Below, piece after piece: positions 18,944 to 29,306 of a stretch of DNA of 64,000 nucleotides. The position numbers and the translations under genes were made by a program. Where the stretch lies: the NCBI GenBank assembly GCA_902527265.1, contig CABZNY010000002.1, positions 1 to 64,000 of the forward strand, given 5' to 3'. The number at the start of each line of letters is the position of its first letter. The first letter of the stretch is position 1. The notes under the pieces are model-generated. The model was not told where the DNA came from and made no database searches. It worked only from the letters and a program-made list of their open reading frames with translations. Origin of the DNA: an uncultured Pelagibacteraceae bacterium. Its GTDB lineage: Bacteria; Pseudomonadota; Alphaproteobacteria; Pelagibacterales; Pelagibacteraceae.

Positions 18944-21611
18944 TGATCATATTCCTTAAAACATACTGAAGAATACCACCGTTTTTGTAGTATTCTAATT
19001 CATTTTTTGTATCTATTCTGCACAACATTTTAATTTTTTTAATATCGCCTGTTGTATATTTAATCTCTACTTCTAAAAGATCTCCAGGATTAATACCTTT
19101 CTCAAGACCCAATACTGAAATTAATTCTGACCCTTTTAAGTTTAAATTTTGTCTATTCATTTTTTCTATAAACTGCAAAGGTAAAACTCCCATACCTATA
19201 AGATTAGATCTGTGTATTCTTTCAAAACTTTCTGCAATTACAGCTTTTACACCTAATAATTTTGTTCCTTTCGCTGCCCAATCTCTTGAAGAACCAGTTC
19301 CATATTCTTTTCCACCAAATACTACTAAATCAGTTCCTCTTTTTTTGTATTCAACAACAGCATCATAAATAGGCATTACTTTTTCTTCAGGATATAATTT
19401 AGTAAAACCTCCCTCTGTGCCTGGGGCCATTTCATTTTTAATTCTAATATTAGCAAATGTTCCTCTCATCATTACTTCATGATTTCCTCTTCTTGCACCA
19501 TATGAATTATAATCCTTAGGCAAGATTTGATGCTTCATAAAATAATTTCCTGTTGGGCTTTCTTTTTGAATACTTCCAGCTGGAGATATATGGTCTGTTG
19601 TTACCATATCCCCTAAAATTAATAATGGTCTTGCATCTTTTATTTCCTTAAAACCCTCTGGTTCATCTGGTAAATTTTCAAAAAATGGTGGTTTTTTTAC
19701 ATAGGTAGAATTTTCTTCCCAATTATAAATACTTCCTTTGTCCACTTTAATTTTTTGCCATTGTTTTGGTCCCTCAGAGACATTTGAATATCTGTTCACA
19801 AACATTTCTGGGTTTAAGGATTGTTTAAGAGTTTCCTCAATCTCTTTATTAGAAGGCCAAATGTCTTTTAAGTAAACATCTTGTCCTTTGTTATCTTTAC
19901 CCAATGGATCTTTATACAAATCCATTCTCATAGAACCAGCAATTGCATAAGCTACTACAAGAGGAGGTGAAGCTAAATAGTTAGCCTTTACTAAAGGAGA
20001 AATCCTTCCTTCAAAGTTTCTATTACCAGACAAAACTGAAACCGCATATAAATTATTTTCTTTAACAGCATCAGTAATATTATCTGGCAAAGGTCCAGAG
20101 TTACCAATACAAGTAGTGCAACCATAACCAACTAAATTAAAACCTAATTCATCTAAATATTTACTTAAACCAGCTTTATCTAAATAGTCAGTAACAACTT
20201 GTGATCCAGGTGCTAATGAAGTTTTAACCCAAGGTTTAACTGTTAAGCCTTTTTCGATTGCATTTTTGGCTAACAATCCTGCACCAATTAATACATTTGG
20301 ATTGGAGGTATTCGTACATGAAGTAATAGCTGCAATTAATATATCTCCATCTTTTATCTCAAAATCCGTGTCTTTAACTTTTGCTATTGTTGGATCAGTT
20401 TTTTTGCATATATCTTCAAAAACTTTTATAAAATTTTTCGATGCTTCTGTTAAAAGAACTTTGTCTTGTGGTCTTTTTGGTCCAGAGATTGTTGGAACAA
20501 CTATAGACATATCTAAAGATAAAGTATCAGTAAAAACAACATCTTCACTTGCCCACAAATTTTGTTCTTTTGCATATTTTTCTACGATTTGTATATTTTC
20601 TTTTGATCTTCCTGAAAATTCTAAATATTTTAAAGTTTCATCATCAATTGGAAAAAAACCACAGGTAGCACCATACTCAGGTGCCATGTTGGCAATAGTT
20701 GCTCTATCAGCAAGTGTTAGATTTTTTAGACCTTCTCCATAAAATTCCACAAATTTGCCTACAACACCTTTATCTCTTAACATTTTCACTACTGTTAAAA
20801 CTAAATCGGTAGCAGTTGTACCTTCGGGTAGTTTATTTTTCATTTCAAACCCAATCACCTCTGGTATCAACATTGATATAGGTTGTCCAAGCATACCTGC
20901 TTCTGCTTCAATTCCTCCAACACCCCAACCTAGTACTGATAAACCATTAACCATTGTGGTATGACTATCTGTTCCAACTAGCGTATCTGGAAATAAGTAC
21001 TCTTTATCCTCAAATTTTTCATTCCAAACTACTTTTGATAAGTATTCTAAATTTACCTGGTGACAAATTCCTGTACCTGGAGGAACAATTCTAAAATTAT
21101 TAAAGGCTTGCTGTCCCCATTTTAAAAAAGAATATCTCTCAAGGTTTCTGTCAAACTCAATATCAACATTCTCTTTTAATGAATTCTTTGTTGCAAACTT
21201 ATCCACTTGAACTGAGTGGTCGATCACTAGATCAACCGAAGAAAGAGGGTTAATGGTATTTGGATCTTTGTTCTTTTCCTTAACTGTATCCCTCATTGCA
21301 GCAAGATCAGCTACAGCAGGTATACCTGTATAATCTTGCAAAAGCACTCTTGCAGGTCTATATGCAATTTCTGTTTTGGATTTTTTTGAATTTAACCACT
21401 CTTTAATCGCCAAAATTTGTTCTTTATTAACTGTCACATTGTCTTCATATCTAAGAAGATTTTCAAGTAAGACTTTTATTGATTTTGGTAATTTATTTAT
21501 GCCTTCCAAACCATTTTTCTCTGCTTCTTTTAATGAATAATATGAATAATTTTTTCCATTTACTGATATTTCTTTTAGACATTTAAATGAATTTTGATTT
21601 CCTGGTTTCAT
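18936..21611 (-). CDS. acnA: Aconitate hydratase A
   Basis: 891 aa; VDLVIDHSVQVD, GTDSHTTMVNGLSVLGWGVGGIEAEA, AITSCTNTSNP, GCTTCIGNSGPL, GSSRDWAAKGT. Confidence 0.97.
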   Translation of the reverse strand: MKPGNQNSFKCLKEISVNGKNYSYYSLKEAEKNGLEGINKLPKSIKVLLENLLRYEDNVTVNKEQILAIKEWLNSKKSKTEIAYRPARVLLQDYTGIPAVADLAAMRDTVKEKNKDPNTINPLSSVDLVIDHSVQVDKFATKNSLKENVDIEFDRNLERYSFLKWGQQAFNNFRIVPPGTGICHQVNLEYLSKVVWNEKFEDKEYLFPDTLVGTDSHTTMVNGLSVLGWGVGGIEAEAGMLGQPISMLIPEVIGFEMKNKLPEGTTATDLVLTVVKMLRDKGVVGKFVEFYGEGLKNLTLADRATIANMAPEYGATCGFFPIDDETLKYLEFSGRSKENIQIVEKYAKEQNLWASEDVVFTDTLSLDMSIVVPTISGPKRPQDKVLLTEASKNFIKVFEDICKKTDPTIAKVKDTDFEIKDGDILIAAITSCTNTSNPNVLIGAGLLAKNAIEKGLTVKPWVKTSLAPGSQVVTDYLDKAGLSKYLDELGFNLVGYGCTTCIGNSGPLPDNITDAVKENNLYAVSVLSGNRNFEGRISPLVKANYLASPPLVVAYAIAGSMRMDLYKDPLGKDNKGQDVYLKDIWPSNKEIEETLKQSLNPEMFVNRYSNVSEGPKQWQKIKVDKGSIYNWEENSTYVKKPPFFENLPDEPEGFKEIKDARPLLILGDMVTTDHISPAGSIQKESPTGNYFMKHQILPKDYNSYGARRGNHEVMMRGTFANIRIKNEMAPGTEGGFTKLYPEEKVMPIYDAVVEYKKRGTDLVVFGGKEYGTGSSRDWAAKGTKLLGVKAVIAESFERIHRSNLIGMGVLPLQFIEKMNRQNLNLKGSELISVLGLEKGINPGDLLEVEIKYTTGDIKKIKMLCRIDTKNELEYYKNGGILQYVLRNMING

Positions 21612-21616
21612 ATTTT

Positions 21617-22207
21617 TTAGTAATAAAAAGTTGCTATACAGCTTAATAAGAGTGCCGACATAACATAATTAAACCATTTAATAAATTTCTCATTTGTCGC
21701 GAATTTCCTCATAAATTTTCCAATTATAGTCCAAAAAATAATACTAATAACTGCAAACAAAAAGGCAATGCTTAATAACCAAATTGAATATGAAATAAAG
21801 TTACCACCAGACTCTACATAGGTAGAAACTGCAATTATAGCAACAATTACACCTTTAGGGTTTAAAAATTGATATAGAAATGTTTCAACAAAATTTACAG
21901 GTTTTAAATTATCACTTTCGTTTGATGATTTTGAAAATGATATTTTATAAGACAAATATATTAAAAAAATTGTACCCGTTATGATTAAACCTTTTTGGAT
22001 TATTGGATAAAGCCTAAATATATTTATTAAACCAAAGTTAATTACTGCTAACATAAATGTAAATCCAAAAATTACACCCAACATCAAAGGGATAGTTTTT
22101 TTAAAACCATGATTAAATCCAGAGTGAGAGGCAACAATATTATTTGGTCCTGGAGAACAGCTTGTAACAAACATAAACAAACATAGGGACAGTAATTCGG
22201 GGTGCAT
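21617..22207 (-). CDS. LysE/RhtB family exporter
   Basis: SCSPGPNNIVASHSGFNHGFKKTIPLMLGV; ~6 TM; FLNPKGVIVAI. Confidence 0.85.
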   Translation of the reverse strand: MHPELLSLCLFMFVTSCSPGPNNIVASHSGFNHGFKKTIPLMLGVIFGFTFMLAVINFGLINIFRLYPIIQKGLIITGTIFLIYLSYKISFSKSSNESDNLKPVNFVETFLYQFLNPKGVIVAIIAVSTYVESGGNFISYSIWLLSIAFLFAVISIIFWTIIGKFMRKFATNEKFIKWFNYVMSALLLSCIATFYY

Positions 22208-22209
22208 GT

Positions 22210-22551
22210 TTATGCTACAGGCAAACCATTTTCTACTTTTTGGGATGGGTGAACAAGAACAACTTTGCCTTCCTCATCTATAGAACCAAGTATTAAAACC
22301 TGAGAGATAATACCTGCTATATTTTTTTCAGGAAAGTTACATATACCAATAACTTGTTTTCCAACTAAATTTTCCTTATTATAATAATGAGTTATCTGTG
22401 CTGATGATTGCTTAATTCCTATATCTTTGCCAAAGTCAACTTCGACAACAAGAGATGGTTTCCTTGCTTTTTCATTTTTTTTTACCGATATTACTGTTCC
22501 TACTCTGATATCTACTTTGTCATAAATGTCGTAGGTTATTTGTTCTTTCAT
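22210..22551 (-). CDS. csaA: tRNA-binding domain protein, CsaA-like
   Basis: 113 aa; VDIRVGTVISV...KPSLVVEVDFG...IGIKQSSAQIT...VIGICNFPEKNIAGI. Confidence 0.87.
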   Translation of the reverse strand: MKEQITYDIYDKVDIRVGTVISVKKNEKARKPSLVVEVDFGKDIGIKQSSAQITHYYNKENLVGKQVIGICNFPEKNIAGIISQVLILGSIDEEGKVVLVHPSQKVENGLPVA

Positions 22552-22576
22552 AGATTTAATATATAATTAAAAACAA

Positions 22577-23764
22577 ATGAGTACAGGAAATAATTTAGAA
22601 GAAATATATAGTAATTCAATTAAAATACTTAAAGATTTAATTGCATTTAAAACTGTATCTGGTGAAAACAATACTCAACTAATTGACTATTGTGATAACA
22701 TTTTAAATTCATTGGGTGCAGTATCTTTTAGAACATATGATGAAGAGGAAAAAAGAGTAAATCTATTTTCAACTATAAAAGCTAAAAAAAAGAGTAACAA
22801 AAAACCAATAATTCTATCTGGACATACTGATGTGGTTCCAGTTTCTAAGGGATGGGCAACAGATCCTTTTGATGCAACAATCAAAGATGATAAATTATTT
22901 GGTAGAGGCTCATGTGATATGAAAGGATTTATAGCATGTGCATTAGCATACGCACCTATTTTCTCTTCTTCAAATTTAGACAGAGATATTCATTTTTCAT
23001 TTACGTTTGACGAGGAAACTGCTTGCATAGGTGCCCCTATATTAATTAAAGAATTAAAAAAAAGAGAAATTCATGATTGTATTTGCATAGTGGGTGAACC
23101 AACCAATATGAAAATAATAGATGCACACAAAGGATGTTATGAATATACAACATATTTTGAGGGTCTTGCAGGACATAGTTCACAACCAGAAAAAGGTGTG
23201 AGTGCAGTTGAATTTGCTGCAAGATATGTGAATAAACTATTAGAATTAAAAGAAGAACTTAAATCCAGACAATTAAAAGATTCAATCTTTGAACCACCTT
23301 ATTCAACTTTGCAAGTGGGTGGAATTTTTGGTGGCATAGCACACAATGTCATTGCTGATAAATGCCATGTAAACTGGGAGACAAGGCCTGTGGTTAAAGA
23401 AGATGGAGTTTTCTTAAATAACAAAATAGATAAATTTACAAATGAAATTCTTTTACCAGAAATGCAAAAAATTTATCCAAAATCTTCCATTAAAAAAACT
23501 ATAATTGGTGAAATTACTGGTTTCGATAGAGTCTCTAACTCAGAAGCATGCGAGTTTGTTTCGAGCATAACTGGAGATAATTCTAGAGATGTAGTTTCTT
23601 TCGGAACAGAAGCAGGATTATTTCAGGAGATTGGAATTAGTACAGTTGTATGTGGACCTGGATCTATAAAGCAAGCTCATAAAATTGATGAGTTTATAAA
23701 ACTATCTGAAATTAAAAAATGTATTAGTTTTTTAGATGGTATTAAAAATAAATCTTTGAATTAA
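22577..23764 (+). CDS. argE: Acetylornithine deacetylase (M20 family)
   Basis: LSGHTDVVPVSKGWATDPF, GRGSCDMKGFIAC, FTFDEETACIGA, GEPTNMKIIDAHKG. Confidence 0.85.
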   Translation: MSTGNNLEEIYSNSIKILKDLIAFKTVSGENNTQLIDYCDNILNSLGAVSFRTYDEEEKRVNLFSTIKAKKKSNKKPIILSGHTDVVPVSKGWATDPFDATIKDDKLFGRGSCDMKGFIACALAYAPIFSSSNLDRDIHFSFTFDEETACIGAPILIKELKKREIHDCICIVGEPTNMKIIDAHKGCYEYTTYFEGLAGHSSQPEKGVSAVEFAARYVNKLLELKEELKSRQLKDSIFEPPYSTLQVGGIFGGIAHNVIADKCHVNWETRPVVKEDGVFLNNKIDKFTNEILLPEMQKIYPKSSIKKTIIGEITGFDRVSNSEACEFVSSITGDNSRDVVSFGTEAGLFQEIGISTVVCGPGSIKQAHKIDEFIKLSEIKKCISFLDGIKNKSLN

Positions 23765-25194
23765 CTCCAACCACCAATAGATTTTACTTCTAAAAATTCT
23801 AATAAACCTTCTTTTCCACCTTCTCTTCCGATTCCAGAGTGTTTAAATCCTCCAAATGGAGCGTCTACAGCAAGTGAAGCAGTATTTGCAACTATCATTC
23901 CTGATCGAAGTTTTCTTGCAACTCTTTTTACTTTTTCTTGATCTTCAGTTTGAACATAGTTTGTCAAACCATAAGGAGTATCATTTGCAATTTCTATTGC
24001 CTCTTCCTCTGTTTCAAATGGAATTACTGACAATACTGGACCAAAAATCTCAGTTCTGGCAATTTCCATATTATTGTTTACATCTGCAAAAACAGTTGGC
24101 TTTACATAATAACCATCTTCAAAACCATCAGGTTTTCCAGGTCCCCCTGCTATTAAATTAGCACCTTCATCTATGCCCTTTTTAATTAAACCTTGAATTT
24201 TATTATATTGCGTTTCTGATATTACTGGACCTATATGGTCCCCTTCTTTTTGAGGAATATCAACTTTATATTCATTAGCAAATTTTTTTAATCTACTTAC
24301 TGCATCATCATAAATTGATTTTTCTACCAGCATTCTTGTAGGTGCATTACATGATTGACCTGAATTTCTAAAACATCTTGCAGCTCCCCTTTCAATTGCG
24401 TCAGAGTCAGCGTCTTTAAAAATAATATTAGCTCCTTTTCCACCTAATTCAAGACTTACCCTTTTAAAGTCTTTTGCTGCGTTTTGAGAAATTAGAGCTC
24501 CTGCTCTTGTTGATCCTGTAAAAGATATCATATTTACATCTTTATGACTCGTTAGTGCATTACCTGTAGTTTCCCCATCTCCATTAACTAAATTAAATAC
24601 ACCTTTTGGAAAATCTGCCTCATCAATAAGTTCTGCAAGTATCATAGATGATAGAGGTGCTAATTCAGAAGGTTTTAAAACCATAGTACATCCTGCTGCT
24701 AAAGCTGGGATTACTTTTAAACAAACTTGATTCATTGGCCAATTCCAGGGTGTTATTAATACGCAAACTCCTTTGGGTTCATAAATAATTCTCTGATCTT
24801 GTGCATGATCTCCTAAAGGTTTTTCAAAATCAAAAGCTTTAAGATATTTTATAAATGATTTCGTATGACTGGCTCCTGTACCAGTTTGTAGTTTGGACGC
24901 AAAATCTTTTGGAGCACCCATTTCCATCATTATTGCTTCTGTAGTTTCATTCCATCTTTTTTTATATAGCTCATAAAACTTTTCTAATAGTTTAATCCTC
25001 TCCTCTTTTTTTGTGAAACCCCAAGTTTGAAAAGCATTTTTTGCAGCTGATACTGCATCATCAACATCTTCTTTTCCACCCAGTGAAATAACTGCACAAC
25101 TTTTTTCTGTAGCAGGATTTATTACTTGAATGTCTTTAGAATTTTTTGGCTCTACCCATTTACCATTTATATAAAAATTTCTTTTTTCTAACAT
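23761..25194 (-). CDS. NAD(P)-dependent aldehyde dehydrogenase
   Basis: LITPWNWPMNQ, FTGSTRAGALI, LELGGKGANI, RNSGQSCNAPTRM (catalytic Cys). Confidence 0.93.
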   Translation of the reverse strand: MLEKRNFYINGKWVEPKNSKDIQVINPATEKSCAVISLGGKEDVDDAVSAAKNAFQTWGFTKKEERIKLLEKFYELYKKRWNETTEAIMMEMGAPKDFASKLQTGTGASHTKSFIKYLKAFDFEKPLGDHAQDQRIIYEPKGVCVLITPWNWPMNQVCLKVIPALAAGCTMVLKPSELAPLSSMILAELIDEADFPKGVFNLVNGDGETTGNALTSHKDVNMISFTGSTRAGALISQNAAKDFKRVSLELGGKGANIIFKDADSDAIERGAARCFRNSGQSCNAPTRMLVEKSIYDDAVSRLKKFANEYKVDIPQKEGDHIGPVISETQYNKIQGLIKKGIDEGANLIAGGPGKPDGFEDGYYVKPTVFADVNNNMEIARTEIFGPVLSVIPFETEEEAIEIANDTPYGLTNYVQTEDQEKVKRVARKLRSGMIVANTASLAVDAPFGGFKHSGIGREGGKEGLLEFLEVKSIGGWS

Positions 25195-25213
25195 ATATTA
25201 AGCTATCTATTCT

Positions 25214-26170
25214 TTAGGCTTTTGCAAACAAATTTGTCAATTCATAAACAATTGTTGCGGCTGCTAAAGAAGTTACTTCTGCATGATCATATGCTGGCGC
25301 TACCTCAACTACATCTGCTGAAACTAAGTTTAGCCCTGACAATCCTCTTATAACATTTACAATTTCTCTTGTAGTCATACCTGCTATCTCAGGTGTACCA
25401 GTTCCAGGAGCAAAAGCTGGATCTAAGACATCAATGTCTATCGACAAATATAAAGCATTGTCTCCTACTCTGTTCCTAATTCTCTCAACTATTTTGTCTA
25501 TACCTTCTGTTTGAAATTCATCACAATGAATTATTTTAAAACCAAAACTTTCATCATTCTTTATATCTTCCCTACTATAGAGTGGACCTCTAATTCCAAC
25601 GTGCATTGATGCATCATCTAAAAATAAATTTTCTTCTCTAGCTCTCCTAAATGGTGTGCCGTGTGTATAAGGTGCTCCAAAATAAGTATCCCAAGTATCT
25701 AGGTGAGCATCAAAATGGACTAAAGAAACTGGGCCTTTATTCTTTTTATTAATTGCTCTAAGCAATGGAACAGCTATTGTATGATCACCACCAAGGCTAA
25801 TAATCCCTCCTACTTTATTTAAAAGTTCTGTAGCACCAACCTCTATTTGTTTTATAGCTTCATCAATATTAAATGGATTGCACGCAATATCTCCTGCATC
25901 AGCAACTTGTTGCACTTTAAATGGTTCGACATCGTAACTTGGATGATAATTTGTTCTTAAATGTCTTGAAGCTTGTCTTATACTCTGAGGTCCAAATCGT
26001 GCTCCAGGTCTGTAACTAGTTCCTGAATCAAAAGGAACTCCTACAATTGCAACATCACAACTTTCAACATCTCTTAATTCTGGTAATCTAGCGAAGGTTG
26101 ATGGTCCCGCATATCTTGGTACTTTTGTTCCACTTACCGGTTGGATTGGTTTTTTATTCTTATCTTTCAA
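25214..26170 (-). CDS. speB: Agmatinase / ureohydrolase family
   Basis: GGDHTIAVP, SLVHFDAHLDTWD, SIDIDVLDPAFAPGTGTPE (Mn ligand motifs). Confidence 0.88.
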   Translation of the reverse strand: MKDKNKKPIQPVSGTKVPRYAGPSTFARLPELRDVESCDVAIVGVPFDSGTSYRPGARFGPQSIRQASRHLRTNYHPSYDVEPFKVQQVADAGDIACNPFNIDEAIKQIEVGATELLNKVGGIISLGGDHTIAVPLLRAINKKNKGPVSLVHFDAHLDTWDTYFGAPYTHGTPFRRAREENLFLDDASMHVGIRGPLYSREDIKNDESFGFKIIHCDEFQTEGIDKIVERIRNRVGDNALYLSIDIDVLDPAFAPGTGTPEIAGMTTREIVNVIRGLSGLNLVSADVVEVAPAYDHAEVTSLAAATIVYELTNLFAKA

Positions 26171-26388
26171 TTTTTAGAGCTATTTTTATGAATAAATTCA
26201 GCTGCTTTTTTAAAATCAATGATATTTTTTTGATGCATAGAAAGCTCTTTATTCGAATTTGATGAAACTAGAATTATTATTAGAGCAATTATAATAGCTG
26301 CAGCATAATAAAAAGGCATTTTTTTCTTCCAGGAAATTAGAATTTTTGTAGCATTTTCTGCTTGTTTTTTTGTTGGTCTATTTGCCAT
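26167..26388 (-). CDS. Small single-TM hypothetical protein
   Basis: 73 aa; FYYAAAIIIALIIILVSS; overlaps agmatinase start, same strand. Confidence 0.55.
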   Translation of the reverse strand: MANRPTKKQAENATKILISWKKKMPFYYAAAIIIALIIILVSSNSNKELSMHQKNIIDFKKAAEFIHKNSSKN

Positions 26389-26392
26389 GATT

Positions 26393-28615
26393 TTAGTTTA
26401 CCAGAGGTTTGCCAGTTTTCAATGTATGTTTAATTCTTTCTTGAGTTTTTTCTGTCTCAATTAGCTTCATAAATGCGTCTAATTCTAATTTATATAAATC
26501 ATCCTCTGATAAAGTTTTTTCTAAATTAGTATCTCCACCACTTAAAACCTTTGCTAGTTCTTTTCCAACTTCCATTCCATGATCAAGAATAATTTTTTCA
26601 TTGTATAATTTTTCTAACATTTTTACCATTTTGTCATAAACGCTTTTTCCTGATAGATTAAATGTACACTCCTCTGTAGGAGAAAAATCTTTATTATTTT
26701 GAATTATCTCTTTAGAAACTTGTAATAAACTATTTCTACTCATTATTTTTTTGTCCTCTGGTCTTAAATATTTTAATGGTTCAGCTTCAATTGGTGAAGT
26801 TGCAGTTTTAGCATATCCAATTATATCAAATACTTTTAAAGAAGCGTAATCAGGATCATTTTTTGCTTCTTCAGTTTGAGACCATCTCCAAAGCATTTCT
26901 TTACATCCTCCACCTGCTGGAATTAATCCAACCATAGTCTCAACTAAGCCAACTACAATATTGGTATGAGATGCAACAAAGTTACTTTGACATAAAACTT
27001 CAAAACCTCCACCTAACGCCAATCCTGATGGCGCTGATACAACTGGATATTTTGAATATTTTAAATGTTTGCAGGTCTCTTGAAAATATTTAACAAACTT
27101 TTCAATAGATTTAAAATCTCCTTTGTCTGCAAAATTCATTGTGTATGACAAGTTTACACCTGCTGAAAATTGCATTGATTCATTTATTATTATTAAAGGT
27201 TTGTCTGTTGCATTTTTAAGACTGTCCATTGAATCATAGTCTAAAGCGTTAGCTTTTGTTGTGAATTCAACAATATTAAAATCATCAAATCTATAGGTTT
27301 CAGCAGAGTTGTTTTTATCTAATTTAGTTGCTCTAGGTTTTATTTTTCCTAAAGTTTCTAAATCAGTGTATTGTTGTCTTTCACCATAAAAGTTTTCATC
27401 TTTACTTTGAGATAAGTTTTCAAGAAACTTATTATTTTCAAATGTATCTATTCTGTCAAAAAAATTCTTAACACCAATTTCTTTTAACATTTCAAAAGGT
27501 CCCTTGGACCAGTTAAAACCAAGTCTCATTGCTTCATCAATATCATTAAATTTATCTGTAATACCTGGAACTAAAGATGATGCATATTTAATAATTTTTG
27601 AAATTACAGACCAAGCGTATTCACCATATTTATCTTTTCTGTTTATAAGACCAACAATATCCATTTTTTCTGATCCTAAATTGAACTTTTGAGATAGTGA
27701 ATATTCACCTGTTTCTAAGTTTATACCTTCTAGAATTTTTTTATCATCAGACTTATTCATTCTATAGAAACCACCTTTTCCTTTTCTTCCAGTGTATCCA
27801 GTTTCTATAAGTTTTTTCACTAATGGTATTTCTTTAGCAACAACTTGAAAGTCATCAGTTTTAGGTAGTTCTTTAATAAAACTTTTCAAAACATCGGCCA
27901 TCAAATCAATTCCAATTAAATCATACAGACCAAAAACACCCGTTTTTGGTATTCCCATTGGCCTACCAAAAACAGCATCAGCTTCTTCAATTGTTAATTT
28001 CATTTTAAAAGCTTCAGTCATAGCCACTTGCATAGCATATACACCTATTCTATTTCCTAGAAATCCTGGAGTATCATTACAGATTAATGCTCCTTTTCCT
28101 AAATCTTTTTCACAAAAATTTTTAAGTGAGTTTATTTGATCTAAGTCATTATTTTCATTTTTTACGATTTCTAACAAATCCATATATCTGACTGGATTAA
28201 AGAAGTGAGTTATACAAAAATCTTTTTTTTCTTTATCTGAAAGTTTTTCTGAGAGAACTTTAATTGGAATAGAAGATGTATTAGAAGATACTATTGATCC
28301 TTTCTTTCTTTCTTTAAAAATTTTTTCATATATATTGTGTTTAATATCAATTCTCTCAACGACGGCTTCAACTATCCAGTCTGCTTCACCAACCTCATTA
28401 AAATTATCATTTATATTTCCAACATTAATATTATTTATTTTTGACTTATCTATTAATAAAGGAGGTCTAGATTTTAAAATTCTATCCCTAGCTTTTTCAG
28501 AAATTTCAGTTGTTAAGTCTAACAATGTTACTGGAACATTTGCATTACATAATTGAGCAGCTATTCCACTACCCATTGTGCCTGAACCTATGACTACTAC
28601 TTTATTAATTTTCAT
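26393..28615 (-). CDS. Fused 3-hydroxyacyl-CoA dehydrogenase / enoyl-CoA hydratase (FadN-like domain order)
   Basis: N-term Rossmann VVIGSGTMGSGIAAQL; THFFNPVRYMDLLEIV; C-term crotonase LALGGGFEVLCQ...GLVETMVGLIPAGGG. Confidence 0.9.
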   Translation of the reverse strand: MKINKVVVIGSGTMGSGIAAQLCNANVPVTLLDLTTEISEKARDRILKSRPPLLIDKSKINNINVGNINDNFNEVGEADWIVEAVVERIDIKHNIYEKIFKERKKGSIVSSNTSSIPIKVLSEKLSDKEKKDFCITHFFNPVRYMDLLEIVKNENNDLDQINSLKNFCEKDLGKGALICNDTPGFLGNRIGVYAMQVAMTEAFKMKLTIEEADAVFGRPMGIPKTGVFGLYDLIGIDLMADVLKSFIKELPKTDDFQVVAKEIPLVKKLIETGYTGRKGKGGFYRMNKSDDKKILEGINLETGEYSLSQKFNLGSEKMDIVGLINRKDKYGEYAWSVISKIIKYASSLVPGITDKFNDIDEAMRLGFNWSKGPFEMLKEIGVKNFFDRIDTFENNKFLENLSQSKDENFYGERQQYTDLETLGKIKPRATKLDKNNSAETYRFDDFNIVEFTTKANALDYDSMDSLKNATDKPLIIINESMQFSAGVNLSYTMNFADKGDFKSIEKFVKYFQETCKHLKYSKYPVVSAPSGLALGGGFEVLCQSNFVASHTNIVVGLVETMVGLIPAGGGCKEMLWRWSQTEEAKNDPDYASLKVFDIIGYAKTATSPIEAEPLKYLRPEDKKIMSRNSLLQVSKEIIQNNKDFSPTEECTFNLSGKSVYDKMVKMLEKLYNEKIILDHGMEVGKELAKVLSGGDTNLEKTLSEDDLYKLELDAFMKLIETEKTQERIKHTLKTGKPLVN

Positions 28616-28686
28616 AATGAGAATTAAAGTTTATAATGAATATCTTATTCAAGAGCAACTTAAAGCCATTAAATATTTTAATATTA

Positions 28687-29256
28687 TTATTTAATTATTT
28701 TTGTAATTGATGGAATTATTGCCACTGCTAAACCAATTTTGAATAATTCACTTGGTAAAAAGGGATATAGACCACCAGATAAAGCCTTTTCATAACCTAT
28801 AACTGAACCCAAATAACCCACCCCAACAATAAAAATAATAGAAGTTGCTATCAAAAGAGAAAATAAACTTTTAACATAAGAGTCGTTAAAATTTCTTTCT
28901 GCTAAATAGCCCACAACAGCAGCTGCAATGGTCATTCCATAAAGATAGCCAGCTGTTGGACCTGTTAGATAGAGCAATCCACCACCTTTTGCAAAAACTG
29001 GAAGTCCAATAGCTCCTTCGAAGAGATATAATAAAAGAGTAAAAAACGCTAACTTTGAACCAAATGTCATTCCAATTATAAAAACTGCAAAAGTTTGCAT
29101 CGTCATTGGAACTGGCCAAAATGGAACTTGAACTTTTGATGAAAAAGCTAGGATAAGCGTACCTATTAACATCAAAGAAATGTTCTGAAAATAAATATTT
29201 ACTCTAAAATCAGATAATAAATTTTTAATCAATGTAGAATTATTTTTCATCCTCAA
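28687..29256 (-). CDS. bioY: BioY family biotin transporter S component
   Basis: VQVPFWPVPMTMQTFAVFIIGMTFGSKLAFFTLLLYLFEGAIGLPVFAKGGG...TGPTAGYLYG. Confidence 0.93.
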   Translation of the reverse strand: MRMKNNSTLIKNLLSDFRVNIYFQNISLMLIGTLILAFSSKVQVPFWPVPMTMQTFAVFIIGMTFGSKLAFFTLLLYLFEGAIGLPVFAKGGGLLYLTGPTAGYLYGMTIAAAVVGYLAERNFNDSYVKSLFSLLIATSIIFIVGVGYLGSVIGYEKALSGGLYPFLPSELFKIGLAVAIIPSITKIIK

Positions 29257-29306
29257 AGGTATTTAAACATACTTAAATACAAATTTAAAATAATAAATAT
29301 AAAACT

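Noticed and set aside
20266-20742. 158-aa plus-strand ORF antisense to acnA
   Set aside because: Lies entirely inside a well-supported aconitase gene on the other strand; no recognisable motifs or SD; typical shadow ORF.
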